DNA of 64,000 nt from Aquatica leii (GCA_035610365.1 CM069432.1:242758104-242822103), one strand, 5' to 3'. Numbered from the stretch's first letter, positions 10,955-23,096 are shown. The notes: generated by a model not told the origin, from the sequence alone. Numbers and translations: made by a program.

Positions 10955-12204
10955 GGCATAAAGAAAACTTAAAGAACAAAAAAAAACCATAGACTTGCTT
11001 TGAAGCACTTGCACCACTGCAAACGGTGTGAGTGTAGACAGTACTGTACTCTCATGTTTTTTGGAGTGGGCAATATTGAGTGTAAAGATATCATTGTAAT
11101 ATAAGACAGTAGTACTAAAAGTTCTAAATAAAATGATAAAAGAAAATTGTCTCTCAAAAGATATTACCAATAAAAGTTTTTAGGTTGGTTCTGACTATTT
11201 AAACAAGCAGGGATTATTGATTTTAACTATGCAGTAGATGCTATAAGATTCTTTTTTAAACGTATGGATCTATTTGTGTTCATTATTGTTTTCTTTAATT
11301 TTTCATCAGTTACAAAGTAAGCCGTTAGTAAACTAATTAAACTGACCTAAGTTACGAGCCTATTCTTGATGTACGCGGTAACATTTATCTGAAGTGTTAA
11401 CAAAAACATGGCGTGAGCTAGCCTAAAAGAAACATATTGGTTATATTAATATGTATTATTTATAGCATCTGTAAATACGTTATCTTTAAGATATATTTAT
11501 TTTCAGCGACAGAAAACTACTGATAAAGGACACGTGCAGTTTTTGGAATAGGACTTAATTTAACCACATCTTATATCAACTTATATTTATATTCATTATT
11601 GGTGTCGGCTGTCAGCAAATTATTTAAAAGAAATGTGCAGTCCTTAGAACATGGTATTAAATACGATACTATTATCTTGGAATAATTTTTATTCTTGGTG
11701 TCAGCAGCTCTATAATTTTCGGTTAATTTGTTTGCCTGTATTTTTGCTATAAGTTCACCTTTTTATAAACCTGTTAAGTAGATACACATATGACAAGTAT
11801 AAAACATAACTATATACAGGATTTTTCGCAAAATTCCACAACTCGTAATACCCACCAATTATCCACAACTACAAGAAACCCCAAATATTGAAAGGATTTT
11901 GCTCTTACGCTTTTATAGTTTTTTAATTACTAAACTTTGTTTATTGTTTAGTTATATAAGTATAAATCATGTATTATGTTCTTTTATTGTAGGACCTGTT
12001 GCTATTACTGATGACTTTTCTTATTTATGTTATTGATGTTATCATATCTCATTTAAATTTGTTATGACGATTTACATCGAATTTCTACGTACTAGTCATC
12101 TTCGTTGAAGTAATAAGTAATAGACAAAATCGAGAGAAAACCAATAGTATAAGCTACCTATTTCTAAACTAACTAACTAAGCTACCGATGAATGATGTAA
12201 TCTA
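10955..12204. other. Upstream (5') region of the hAT transposase gene, non-coding
   Basis: Lies between the minus-strand start at 10954 and the repeat copy at 12205. No conserved coding frame; the reading frames at 10969-11170 are extensions or shadows of the first exon. It may hold the promoter, but no motif can be pinned down. Confidence 0.4.
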
Positions 12205-12757
12205 AATCAAAATTGACTTGCCAAAATGCAGGTGTACTTTCAGAAAACGTTTTCCTCTGGCTTCCTGTATTCAAACTACCTGAAAATAATCGTGCCTATC
12301 TGGTCACTCACAAATTCCACAACAGATAACCGTAACATTTATAAAAGGTAAAAGAACCGAAATGTATAGTATGCACTTTCGTCCAAGGTGGTATTAGTGA
12401 AAACTTCAATTTCCTCCAAATAGAAATATTAATCGTATCTGCCCTCGTATCGCAGTGTTGGTAGGTCCAATGCTTCTTTTTAGAACTTTTCCATCGTAGA
12501 TTGTACCGACAAAAAAACACACATTTAATCCGAAAAAGATTAGAAGACACTTACCCTGCGTTGAATAAATTAATTAATTATAGATGGTTCCATTATTCAT
12601 CGTGTCACAACACGCGGATGTTTTAAGAAATCAATTTTAATTCACGCAAGCATATGGTTATGAGCGAAGGTACCAACTATGCTTGATAGAAATGTAAGAG
12701 TAACTTTAATTCAAACAATATACAGAGTAGTGCATTTTGAAATTTATGCACGTAACA
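12205..12757. repeat. Dispersed copy of sequence from the TA-flanked element
   Basis: AAATCAAAATTGACTTGCC at 12208 matches 5008-5028. CAGAAAACGTTTTCCTCTGG near 12240 matches 5035. CTTACCCTGCG...CGTGTCACAACACG (12550-12620) matches 5480-5545. AATTTTAATTCACGCA and ATATACAGAGTAGTGCATTTT (12633-12740) match 9705-9865. The copy is collinear but shorter, and it ends at GTAACAA about 10 bp from the hAT terminus. It contains no gene. Confidence 0.6.
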
Positions 12758-12778
12758 AAAGGGTCAGGGCCGGTACTG

Positions 12779-13105
12779 ATGCTAATTTGAACTGGGGGTA
12801 TCACATAAACAAAAAACTTAATGAGTGCCATAACCGATTGGAAGCATTATATTCACTTATCAACCGTAAGTTGCATCTTACATCGGAATGCATCGTACTT
12901 ATCTATAAAGGAATTCTTAGAACACTACTTACCTATGGTTGCCCAATATGGTGCGCCACATCCCAAAAATCAATGAACAAACTTCAAACAATGCAAAACA
13001 AAGTGCTACAAATTGCAAACAAATGCCCATTGTTTGTGTGAAATACCAAGTACACAAGGAGTTCCTCTTCTTACGGTTTCTTTATTAATCATCGATAACA
13101 AACGG
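12779..13105 (+). pseudogene. Jockey-like retrotransposon, right part (RT thumb/C-terminal region)
   Basis: Immediately after the right hAT terminus (GGGCCGGTACTG) the reading DANLNWGYHINKKL begins and runs through the region that normally follows the YLG box in Jockey RTs (YKGILRTLLTYGCPIW near 12903-12950; LQTMQNKVLQIANKCP). The main frame ends at 13041, and IPSTQGVPLL follows after a frameshift. It supplies what is missing after KYLGA at 3040, so the two pieces are one LINE copy separated by 9.7 kb of inserted DNA. No 3' tail or target duplication of the LINE was found. Confidence 0.8.
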
Positions 13106-14506
13106 AGGTAGAAATACTATTTTTACCATGTAATTGTTACAAAGTACCGCTTCAATGCGACGCGGGTTTGAGCTACGTGATGTTGGCAACTAGATTTGGC
13201 GCGCTTTTAGAGCATTTCACCGTTGCTATCCGTACGGAGCGGATGTGGTTAGTCGCTCGTGTGGCAAATTTCGTTTGCATTTAATTAACAAAATGCACAA
13301 AAATTAGCTTGGTGAGTTTCCAATTCAATTTCTTTTTTTTATAACTTTTGCAGAGGGTTTTTTTTTACTTTCTTCTACTGTTAATGTTACCTTTGTACCC
13401 GGAAGGTTAATTGACCGATGCACATTTCCAAGGGAATCGTAGAATGCTACGTTAGGTAGCGTGAGCGGGTGTTTACAATCCAGTAAAACACGAATTCAAT
13501 TTTCTTAACCAAAAATTGCGGAATATTACTTATTTTTCTTTCTGGACGGGAAACTTGAGTTAGGATTATGAAGATGTGGCTGCGTTACAACTAAATTATC
13601 TTTCGTAAAAGGGGTTAAGTACAAGTATCAAATTGTATGTAGACGTTCATTTTCTTTCTTCTTGGTACTTATAATTAACTAGTGACCTACATGGAATACG
13701 AAGTGATGTGCTATTTTACCCCTATGTTGTAGTTTTTCTTTTCTGAATATACATACGGACCAGGAACTTGTTGAGAGCTCTAGCCGAGGATCCATTCTGT
13801 CGACACCGAGTTTTGGTAACGTTATTTCCAAAACAAGGCTGTAAGGTAGTAACTTTTATTTTCATTATTTTATGTAGATGTCTTGCTTTCATTTTCATAT
13901 TTGGGCCAGTTCACTTTGGGCTAGGTCAAAGTTTATCATACATAATTTGATTTTACGGTTGCTTAAAAAAAAGGGAAAACCTGTTCCCGTTTAGTTAATT
14001 TTACTTTACGCTACGTGTGTTATTCCGTGTAATTTGTCTAACATTGTTCGATAACAAGAAAACTGAATTTCCTTAAATTTAAACTTTACTTCGGTTGTAT
14101 TTTCATGTAAATTTTGCTAGTTCTAAATGTAATCAAGATGTTACTTATGCTATGTTTAGTTTTACTTCTTGAATCTTCGGGTTTTGTTAATTTTTCCAGA
14201 ATCCATTCAGGCCTCAAATAAATTAACTGGCGCCTATTAATAAGTTATTTGCTGGGTTATTTCTATTGTACGTAACTGTTTTTATGTTTTTAATGTTATT
14301 TTAAATAGAATAAGTTGTCTCTAACTTGACTGTATTATCTAATTGCTACCTACGTCCCCTCTTCGACTGTGCTAGGGCATTATTGTTGCTATCGATTCCA
14401 AGTGGAATCAAGGTACTGATTTCAGGTTACCAACCCCACTGCAGCTGCGGGAAGTGGTAATACTCTTATAAAAAAACAGTATCCAAACAACTACAAAAAA
14501 GTTCAT
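13106..14506. other. Intergenic stretch with possible small exons
   Basis: No long frame. 13140-13300 is richer in GC and ends in a donor-like CTTG|GTGAGT near 13310. A short open block at about 13770-13843 (ELVESSSRGSILSTPSFGNV in one frame) lies between a GGACCAG acceptor-like site and TGTAAGGTAGTA. Another candidate acceptor is at about 14423 (TGATTTCAG|GTTACC). These could be exons of a host gene or the border of an older repeat; none is recognised. Confidence 0.25.
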
Positions 14507-14653
14507 TTAACCCTTTGCAGCACAAATTATTAAAAAAACCTAAAAAAAGATATTTTGTCTTTTAATACTAAACATAAAAACCGCTATGCGAGAATTAAAA
14601 AATTGAAAAAAAAAATTATTTATAAAATGTACATAATATCAGTAAATTATTAT

Positions 14654-15865
14654 TTATTTCGAATGACATTTTAAAAAACAATTCTTATTTTCATTTAGAC
14701 ACAATCCCACTTTACATGTAGAACATGCCCATTTGGAGCGGTGTACTTCTATCTTTGTGGAGCAAAAAAACACCTCCTGGAAGTACTTCGCACTGAGATG
14801 TGCGCTGCCTTTGTGTGCCGCATTTCTTGTGCAACTTTTATTTTAAATGGATTAACGTTTTCAGTGGACTTTCGCCCACGTTTCCTTTCAGAAATTCCGA
14901 TGAGGCCGTTGGCGACAACCATACGAAATTCTTTCAGTGTCATTTTTTTACCTTTTGTTAGGTGAGAATAAATTACAAATGAATTCACCAGGGTTGTATC
15001 CAACATATAAAAAAATATTCGGTGCCACCACTTTCTTGATTTTCTATCAATTGCATAAATTGTTTTGAGCATATCTATTGCGTTTATGGATCCATCTTTT
15101 TCTCTACAATTTACAGTTGAAAATAGTTCAGGGTTGTGAAAATTGGACAGAAAATGAATTCCTTTTTGGTCTTTTCATTTTACAGGCTTTTATTTTATGT
15201 TGCTGCAAATAGATCATCAAATCGACGGGGCTAAAATAATTGTCAAAATATATAGTATAATTTTTATTTATAAAATCAAAAGTCAATTCTTTGACCACTC
15301 TGGCACCTAGATTTTTTTCCATAATGTTGTTTCGTTTGCCCTCATAAATCTGGAACTGAGCAATATATCCATGAGCATCAGCACGTACCCATAATTTATA
15401 TCCACGTTTTGTTGGCTTGTCAGGCATGTATTGTTTTAGGGAACTTCTTCTTCTGGAGGGGATCATAGATTCATCAATTGATTGAAATTCTGAAGTTAGG
15501 TAACAATTTTTATAGGTTTCCGATAATCTATCAAGAAGTGGCCTAAGCTTGTAGAGTTTGTCAAAATGTGGTGAACATGGGTTGAGGCATTCTGGTATTG
15601 TCATTGACGTGCAAGTGAGAAAGAAACCATCCAAATCGATTTACAGACATAGCACATGAAATATATTGATCCCTCATTTCTAATGACGAAGACCAGTAGT
15701 CTCTGTAATATGGAAGTTTCTTTATTCCCATCACAAGATTTATTCCCAGGAAAGTTTTTATTTCATCACTATTTGTGGGGTTATTGAATGTTGCACCTCC
15801 CGAGGTCTGAATGAGTATAAATTAGTCTCAAAAACAAGTTTATCAATTAGGTCTGGGGCGAAGAG
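14654..15865 (-). pseudogene. piggyBac transposase, core and C-terminal part
   Basis: Minus strand. After a frameshift near 15800 the reading gives NNPTNSDEIKTFLGINLVMG, YYRDYWSSS and MSVNRFGWFLSHLHVNDN (about 15780-15590). Then come FDKLYKLRPLLDRL, SIDESMIPSRRRSSLKQYMP and KRGYKLWVRADAHGY, matching the DDE_Tnp_1_7 core, and YFDNYFSPVDLM, where the second Asp of the piggyBac triad normally lies. 15072-14749 gives IDRKSRKWWHRIFFYMLD and the helices after it. The gene ends with a Cys-rich tail, CSTCKVGLCLNENKNCF, and a TAA at 14656-14654. Frameshifts near 15800, 15610 and 15130 and missing sequence between 15128 and 15072 make it inactive. Confidence 0.88.
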
Positions 15866-17774
15866 TGTCACCATCCCGGTGGTTTTTGGGACTGAGAGTT
15901 TTTATCCATATATTTTTTTTATTATGTTGTAATTACGGGTGTGTTTAGCATTTCCATCGTTCATTAAACTTCTTTGTATTTTCGAATTGCGTATTTCTTG
16001 CTAACATTTTAAAAGTTTCCATTGTATTTACGTACATTCATTTAAAATTATTTATTAACTGGTAATTGAATATGTTTTGGCGACGGATGTCTGTGTACGT
16101 GCCTTAAACCCATTAAATTTTTGAAACTTGAGTTTTGGTTCATGTTAAAAATTATTTTACTTAGAATTATTCTTTGTTCAGATGTCTCTTTGTATACTTT
16201 ACGTTTAGATTAGAGTAAGATTTATGTTTCTGAACGCGTTTATTACTCTGTTCGCATGGACTTGCTGAGCTATCATTCTTGTTATATTTCATGATCAGAA
16301 GCAAGTGCTGATTTAGCTGTTGCGTAGAAAGATTCGGATAAGAATTGTCACGTACCTAAATTATGTTAAGTACTTTGTCTTAAAGTAAGATGTAATTAAT
16401 GTAAGGTTTTTGATTGGAGATTTTGTTTTGAGAAGGGACTCTTCAAGCTTCATTCTTTCCAGAGGAAAGTTAAGTTCCTTTTTGGCCCTCAAAAAGAAAG
16501 GTGCATTAATATAATTTCCACTCCAATCAGAAATTTTGTATAATTAAAATTTGTAAAACAAAGAGTTGATTTAAGTTCGGTTCAAGAAATCAAGTGTTTT
16601 ATGCGGGTATTTAACACTGAGTTTTCGGCGACGCATATTAAATACAGGTGATGAACATTACGTTACTTAAACATTCTAATTCAAGTGGCAAATTAGAACC
16701 GCACTTTGGTGTGTTTAATTAAATAAAGAAGGTGAACTACGAAAATTGGTTAAAATCAAACGATTGAGGCGAGAATAAGACCTTGAGGTGAAAAGTTTGG
16801 TAAACGAAGAAGGTTAAAGTGTGGGTAGTTGAGCAGCCTGAACATCTAAAGAATCGAAGATTGTAATAATTAGTTCCGGGAAAGTTGCCGGTTGTTCTCC
16901 CATTTGAGCAAATAGTCGCTACTGCGGACTTTATAAAGTTTTCCCGGCTAATTGTACTGTATCGACGCGTTTTACCGATGCTGAACGCGTGTAACGTCTT
17001 TGACGGAGTTAAGTGATTCGAATCTGACAATAAGAGTTGAGTTTTTGTTGTAAACTAAGGATTAGTAGCTGTCAAACTGCAGGCATACCTGTAAGTACCT
17101 TTAACAACTTATCACCTCTTCACCCGAAGAACTCGCCTCTAATTCGATCGTTAGAGGAACATCACGGACACCAGTTATTTTCGACGCGTACTTCTATTTC
17201 ACTTTGTTTTTGGTTGAATTAAATTGTTGGTTAAAGACAAGACGGGCGAATTGATCAGAATAGAGTCTTAGAATTCAATTATGTCTTGAATATCAAACTT
17301 TAGACCGCTCTGACTTGGTTCGCAGTCTTGATTTATTATTTTGTTTAATGTTTTGTTGTATGCATGCTTTAGTTGTGAATTAAGTTAAGGTAGTTCTCGA
17401 GTAGCGGCATTTATCGCTTGCGGCGAGTCGTACGTTCGACCAAGCGCTCTGCGGTTGATTCCCTGTGCGACTTTTAAATTTAAGATTGATTTGAATGCAT
17501 TTATTGGCCATCTTACTTGCTGTAAATTTTAATATACGAATTATTATCTCATATTTGACTTTCTCTGAATCGCCTGTTTTCATCTACGGAGTGTTCGAAA
17601 TTCCGGATTTGGCGAACATCTCATAGTGATTAAAAATTCGGTGGCGCCCTTAACAACTCTTCCTGATTTAAGTAAACTCTGCAAAAAGGTAAGTGAGAGA
17701 CAAATAATTCGACCCGCCCCTTTCTCGACTAAGTTAGCTGGCAAACCACCATCCCATCGTTTTAGAGTGTAACA
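15866..17774. mobile_element. Solo-LTR-like insertion (about 1.9 kb) inside the piggyBac gene
   Basis: The piggyBac reading ...DSLDIFLTL (17783) and ...TLFAPDLIDK (15865) are neighbours once this block is removed. Edges read AGAG|TGTCAC at 15862-15871 and GTAACA|AGAG at 17769-17778, that is TG...CA ends with matching short inverted termini (TGTCAC/TGTTAC) and a 4-bp duplication. The target continues TGTC, so the data also allow a 9-bp duplication AAGAGTGTC (15861-15869 / 17774-17782). No coding region inside; frames at 16737-17583 look fortuitous. An unusually long solo LTR is the preferred reading. A non-autonomous DNA element with a 9-bp duplication is the alternative. Confidence 0.6.
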
Positions 17775-17782
17775 AGAGTGTC

Positions 17783-18214
17783 AAAAATATATCTAAAGAG
17801 TCTTCAACATCAACAACATTTGGCCCCGAAAATTCGTGTCTTGTCACGCTTCGATGTGTGTGGATATTGTGAATGCCAATTGACACCTTGCCTATAAAGT
17901 CTCACAGCAATTGGAGTATCATCATCACTGTCAGATTCATCTTGTAGTGGGTCAACCTCGTCAATATTCATAGAATCTTTAAATTCAATGTGTTAATCCA
18001 AATTGAGGTTGTCGTAAATAGTAAGTCCAAGATTATTTTCATCACTAGTGATTGGCACTAAATAATTATTAACATCTAGGACGTATGTTCCAAGGATATC
18101 GTCAGTTGCAGCAGCATCTTCCTCATCGTCTTCCGACTCCGGATCAGACGGTATTTCTTCCGGTATTTCATGTAGTCGTAGCAATTTGGTCTGTTCTTCC
18201 TCATATAATGGCAT
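17783..18214 (-). pseudogene. piggyBac transposase, N-terminal part
   Basis: Starts at 18214 with MPLYEEEQTKLLRLHEIPEE, followed by the acidic stretch SDPESEDDEEDAA typical of piggyBac N-termini. After a frameshift at about 17990 the reading continues DESDSDDDTPIAV and, in the next frame, FSGPNVVDVEDSLDIFLTLL to 17783. There it meets the LTR-like insertion, and the protein resumes at 15865. A CTTGCAG sits just upstream of the start, so an untranslated first exon is possible. Confidence 0.85.
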
Positions 18215-18688
18215 TTTCCTGCAAGATGTATACTTTGTACTTATTATTTATAAAAACATGCGAAACGTTACGCATCAAAAATATTGACGATTCTTACTAC
18301 ATAGTAGCTTCATACTACAACCACCACAATAAAGCGTCATATTGGCAACTCATCAAAAAATATCAATTGAAATTACATATTGAAACAATCAGTAATTGTT
18401 GTTCTTTCATTTTGTAATAAACGTACCGCGATATTTTAGGTTACACACTAAAAAAGCTGCAAAACGTAATTTCACGTGACTGGTCAGCTTCCGTGAACGA
18501 ACACGTCCCAATAAATAATTTTTTACAGTAATATGCGCAATCAAGCAAATAGAGTTGCAATGAAATTTGTTAGAGGGAGCCACAAACGTACATGCGAAAG
18601 GTGGTACTCCCGAGAAACCACAGTTCCGGATGGGGCAAAAGAATAATGTAAGTGTGGTTACACTGTGCAACCACAATGCTGCAAAGTG
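18215..18688 (-). other. 5' untranslated/terminal region of the piggyBac element
   Basis: Sequence between the transposase start and the right terminus. A 89-codon minus frame (18676-18407) begins just inside the terminus, but I see no known domain in it, so it is not called as a gene. Confidence 0.4.
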
Positions 18689-18692
18689 TTAA

Positions 18693-21600
18693 AACATGAG
18701 TGAAATACGATAGCAGAGCCATCTCATAGTATAAATTTACTATGTATGGCTATGGCTATGAGAGTTATAAGACTGTCAATGCATTTGCGGAAGTACAGTC
18801 TTCCACTGCCGAAGAGCCCCAAAACGGCGACACGGCCGTCCAGTGGTTCGCTCTGGTAGCATTTTCACATTTGCATTGACATTGTTACTTTAGAATGTTT
18901 ACACGTTGTGATTTTGGCCCGCGATTTATTTAAAATTTATTTGAACTACGCGGGTTAAAATCAGCTTTCAACGTTTCTATCTGTATAACCATCTACATAC
19001 TTCACTGAAAACCTACCTTTCTAAGTGCTGTCCAGTTCGAACATACGTCCACACTCGCTTTAAGCATAAATTACCACAGGACTTATTGTAAAAATTAAGT
19101 AATTACTGTTTGTATATATTGTATTATAACTTAGCCGTGTATTGCTTACTAAAATGCAGCCTAGCTTTGTTTCTTTCACTTCTTATTTTTAAATTCTTAA
19201 GAATGTCTAATGATTTTTATTGGTTGATTGTTATTTGAGTAGACTAATACATACCTATTTCATTTAGCGTCGAGTTTTTAGACAAATTTCTAATGCCTAA
19301 CAAGTGTCCCATTTTTTAAAATATATTGATCCGTGTAATATTACCAAAGGTTTTATTCCCTTTAAGACAAACTTTGGCAAAGCGATTCGTTAGTTGAAAT
19401 GACGTTAGCAAAACCGTAGTCAGCGATTTATTTTTTTACGGTCATCTTAAAACTCAGATCTGTGAGACTGTATAAACTGATATTCAATAGAAATTTAAGG
19501 AATTAAGATATAATTAAGGTTTTTTAACTACTTTCATTGAATTTTTTGTTAAAAAATAAAAACTTAGTTATATTAGTTTTTATGTGTATTTTTACGTTTT
19601 AAGCAGAGGTGGAAAGCGGCAGATCTTTATTAACAATCTTTAGTACCGTTTAATTTAATTGTCTTATACGGCATTTGAAGGCACAATTTTATATTTTTAT
19701 ATCTGAGTCATTAATAACTATAGCCACTTCAACAACGGTGATAGCGTTTATACCCCATTTCTGATATGATTTGCGAGGAGAGTGCTGCTAAAACAGGAAG
19801 TCTACAAACTTCCGGTCTTTCATATAGGGGCGGAATTTAATTTTACAGAAGAACACAACTTGAATTTAGTGTTCTTGTTTAAGTATTTTAAGCTTTTCCT
19901 ATTTTCCTGCAAGATTAAAGAAAAACTCATCACGCCATGATATTATAATACCTGTTTTATACATTTGTGGATTATGTACAATGCTATTAAAATGATATAG
20001 CGGCACCCTAATGTTCAACCTAATTGTATTTTGTATTTTATGTGAAACTTTCTTATGCATTTTTCTATTTTTATTCATTAACATGAATATATAAATAATT
20101 AGCGCCAACGTAACGATTACCTAGAGTGTTTAAATGCAATCAATTCTTACGGGTATCTCATACATTTTAATGACGTTTAAATCGATGTGTAAAATATCGC
20201 ACCTCTAAACAACTCTGACATTCCGCGCGAACAACTTTCGTCTTTACCAAATGCGTTATGAAAATAAGGTTTAAACTTCAAAGCTTTCCTACGTCAGAAT
20301 GATTTTGAGATCAAGAACGTACAAGTCTAGGAACAGAGAGAAATTTGTGCATGCAGATTTCATTCGCAACGGACCTTAGAGAAGTGGAAATCATTGAAGA
20401 AGACGCGTGAGCGATCCGAGTTTGTACATCCGTTACCCTTTGCGGATAGCTTTGAACGTCTTTCGTTTCTAAATTCTAAATGTTAAATCTACGGATCTTT
20501 TACGACTCTATAAAATAAATTTAGGGTAAACCTCAACAAGAGCGTTTATACGTTAAGTAATTTACGTAAATAAATTAAGTACTCGTCTTAAAAACGTTGT
20601 TTAATTTTCATGGTTTTTGTGTAAGTTTTAGCGTAAAACCGTACTGTCGTTTATAAACATTTTTGAAATAAATTATTATTGACCATAACTTACCTTTTTA
20701 TAGGTAGTTACTAACTAAAAGTTAGTGCTTTGTGATTTGTATTGGAACTGAACGTAGGTTTCCTGTAATATATCGAGATAAAATAAGAAAGTTTGAACTA
20801 CCCCATCTTGACTTGTCTAACGAACCGAAGGTTTGGCAGACAAACACGGACAGGAGACATGTATGATCAACTCTGCGCGTTGAGTAAAAGAGAGGTTGAT
20901 AAACTCGAGGAATATTCTAAGCACATTCTGCTTGCCTCCATTCTTTACAAAACACGGCTTTTTTGACGTTCATTTTATTTGTTCGGCAAAAGTTGTTCGT
21001 TATTCAATGTACGAGTGACGGCTGTCGTTACCTCTACATTTTACGTCCACGAATGCAACAACGTCTGTATTTTCTTTTTATGAAACAATGTTTTAATGTA
21101 TGGCATGAACATCTTTTATTGTAATTCAATGTTCTTGATTATGGTAATCACATGGTGGTATCATATCAAGGTATCAAGTCGTAAAACTCGACTCTCGAAT
21201 AAAGAATTGTGAGCTTACAACAAACTTAGATATCATAAACCTTTTACTTATTTAGTAATGTCTTTGGTTTCCATAAAGTTAAGTATTCGAAATCCTGTAC
21301 GTCGTTGATGAGGTAGTAAATCGGTTTATCGAGAAGGCTGTAAGAGGCAGACCAAGGATGAGTGACAGAACGACGCTATTACAGAATAAAGGATCTTATA
21401 AGCATCTGCAGTTCAAATAAAGTTGAAATCGCCAATATTTTAGCTGAACTATTAAGAAACAGTAAAGTTGTGCGTCGAAGTCGATAAACAAGAGCAGTCA
21501 AGAGTTTGGTTCCAGATCTTTGCTTAGATAATAGGTTTGGATAAGTGTTGCTCTATAGGGGTGACATTCATGACGAGGGACTATGGATCGATGAGACAAG

Positions 21601-22567
21601 AAGCGGCGAGTTATTGCCGGATTACATCGCATTACGAAGACAGCCGGATCAAAAGCGCGCGTGTTTGTTGCGGCTGAAACGCTATGTTCAAGTAAACGTG
21701 CCGGAAATGTAAAAGCGCAGGATAAGGAGACGCAAAGGACTCTACTAGAAATTAGATTGTAAGGGTCAACTTGTCAAGAAATTGGAAAATGCGATAACAA
21801 AAGACAGATTGAAATATCCAATTAAATTAAATGAAATTGGGTGAAATAATAACGCTCGATCGGTTGCGAACATCTGTGATCTACTCAAAGGATTAAGATA
21901 AGGTGATTGCCAAGAATTGATTATAGATTTAACCGGCTGAAGTGTAATCCCTTTGCTGGACTTAACTTTTCTAAATAAATCAGGAACGCTAGATTGATAA
22001 AGCTGAATTCGTTTTCACTTTTCCTATAAAATCCTTTGAGAGGAAATTGCATTTGCAAACTTTTACTTCTATACAATGAAATAATATTATGAGTTTTACA
22101 GGTTTTTAAACCGATTCTTTGAATTTAACTATTTTGAAATTGCAAAATACAACTTTGTTAATATCGCTTTTAATACAGAACGTAAAATTATTTTTTATAA
22201 TTATTTTTTGAAAATTAAATACATAATGCCAATTTTCCAGTTAAGATACGAATAAATATCAGTTTATTTTAAATATTTTCGATCTTTTTAATGTGTTTCT
22301 ATAGAAAAGAATTTTTAAGAAGTTCCAACTTGTTTTTTATATCGTATATCTAAAATTTAGATATTAAACATAAAAGAAAAATGCTCTTTTATTATCAGTT
22401 ATTTTAAAACATCAGAGAAAAATTCTAGTTTTTGTATTCCACTGTATATTCTTTTTTAATTAACGTCGCTTTCTAAAAAAATATCTTTAAAAAAGTTTAG
22501 TTTTAATATAATCGGGTCATTGCCCGATTTTTGTAAATGTAAACATCTTATCTTTTTTGTTGCTGTA
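18693..22567. other. Long AT-rich stretch, no identifiable gene
   Basis: Contains a small tandem TATGGCTATGGCTATG at about 18742. Two short open stretches have protein-like composition: 20787-20966 (60 codons between stops, containing MYDQLCALSKREVDKLEEYS) and 21283-21420 (45 codons, with a VRGRPRMSDRTTLLQNKGSY core). Neither is recognised; both may be remains of a retroelement or isolated exons. Nothing else is supportable. Confidence 0.3.
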
Positions 22568-22760
22568 TGGTAAACAATAATTATTTGAATTATTTTTACA
22601 GTTTCTTATAGAAATAATTCTTCCTAACAATTTATTCAAATAAAAAATTTTTCTGACATTAAGAGTTTATTAGATACTTGATTTATAATTTAAAATGAAT
22701 TCGAAATATTATGTAGGTTCGAATCTTGCCTGCAATGATTTTTTTAGAAAAAAAGATTTA
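22568..22760. repeat. Direct repeat, copy 1, with tRNA B-box-like end
   Basis: Shares ACAATTTATTCAAATAAAA, TTGATTTATAATTTAAAA and GGTTCGAATCTTGCCTGCA with 23429-23618, in the same order and spacing. GGTTCGAATC resembles an RNA polymerase III B box, as in tRNA-derived SINEs, but no A box was found. Confidence 0.5.
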
Positions 22761-23052
22761 CTAGAGGGAAAAGCAATATCGAAGCACACAAATATGGGGG
22801 TTAGTCGATATGACAACGTAACCTCAATCTACCATATTTCGGTTATATCTTAATGAAATCGACGAGAAAAATTTCAAAAAAATTATGGATAAAAAAAATT
22901 GAAAAAAAATTGTCTAATGTGTAATATTTAGTACTTTTACTATTATTTCTTTTAAGCAAATAAAATTATAAACCTAAGTTTTCTGAATTCTCTATATTCT
23001 TTTGACTTGGATGTTTTTCTTCAATTTGAAAATAAAAAAACATGTAAAAATT

Positions 23053-23096
23053 CCTTATAGGAAAGTCGTGTGGGGACCACACCAGTTTTTTTTTAA
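23053..23096. repeat. Short hairpin-bearing repeat, copy 1
   Basis: TATAGGAAAGTCGTGTGG, then GGACCACACCAG and a T run. The GTGTGG/CCACAC arms can pair. Nearly identical to 24995-25040. Confidence 0.45.

Larger units (their letters stand above)
3041..12778 (-). mobile_element. hAT DNA transposon (TTF/DUF4371 type), inserted in the Jockey-like LINE
   Basis: The element begins CAGTGCCGGCCC at 3041 and ends GGGCCGGTACTG at 12778. These are 12-bp terminal inverted repeats with one mismatch, of the kind known for hAT elements. The transposase is on the minus strand: N-terminus at 10954-9899, rest at 4421-3086. The flanking LINE reading frame (KYLGA / DANLNW) marks the boundaries independently. The usual 8-bp target duplication is not recognisable (TTTAGGAG left, ATGCTAAT right), so one flank has probably lost bases. 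The 9.7-kb length comes from later insertions: 4424-9887 and probably the repeat at 12205-12757. Confidence 0.75.
14511..18688 (-). mobile_element. piggyBac transposon with TTAA target duplications
   Basis: TTAA at 14507-14510 precedes CCCTTTGCAGCA, and TGCTGCAAAGTG at 18677-18688 is followed by TTAA at 18689-18692. The 12-bp inverted termini differ at one position, and the TTAA duplications are diagnostic of piggyBac. The transposase is on the minus strand (18214-17783, then 15865-14654), separated by the insertion 15866-17774. Without that insertion the element would be about 2.3 kb, normal for the family. Confidence 0.9.

Noticed and set aside
16737-17222. 97- and 61-codon frames within the LTR-like insertion
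   Set aside because: No recognisable domain, low complexity, and located inside a probable LTR.
17641-17665. TGGCGCCC near the right end of the LTR-like block as a tRNA-Lys type primer-binding site
   Set aside because: It lies about 125 bp inside the mapped right edge, not directly after an LTR end.
18407-18676. 89-codon minus frame as a THAP-type DNA-binding exon
   Set aside because: Cysteines are present, but the spacing does not fit C2CH and the frame sits in the piggyBac terminal region.
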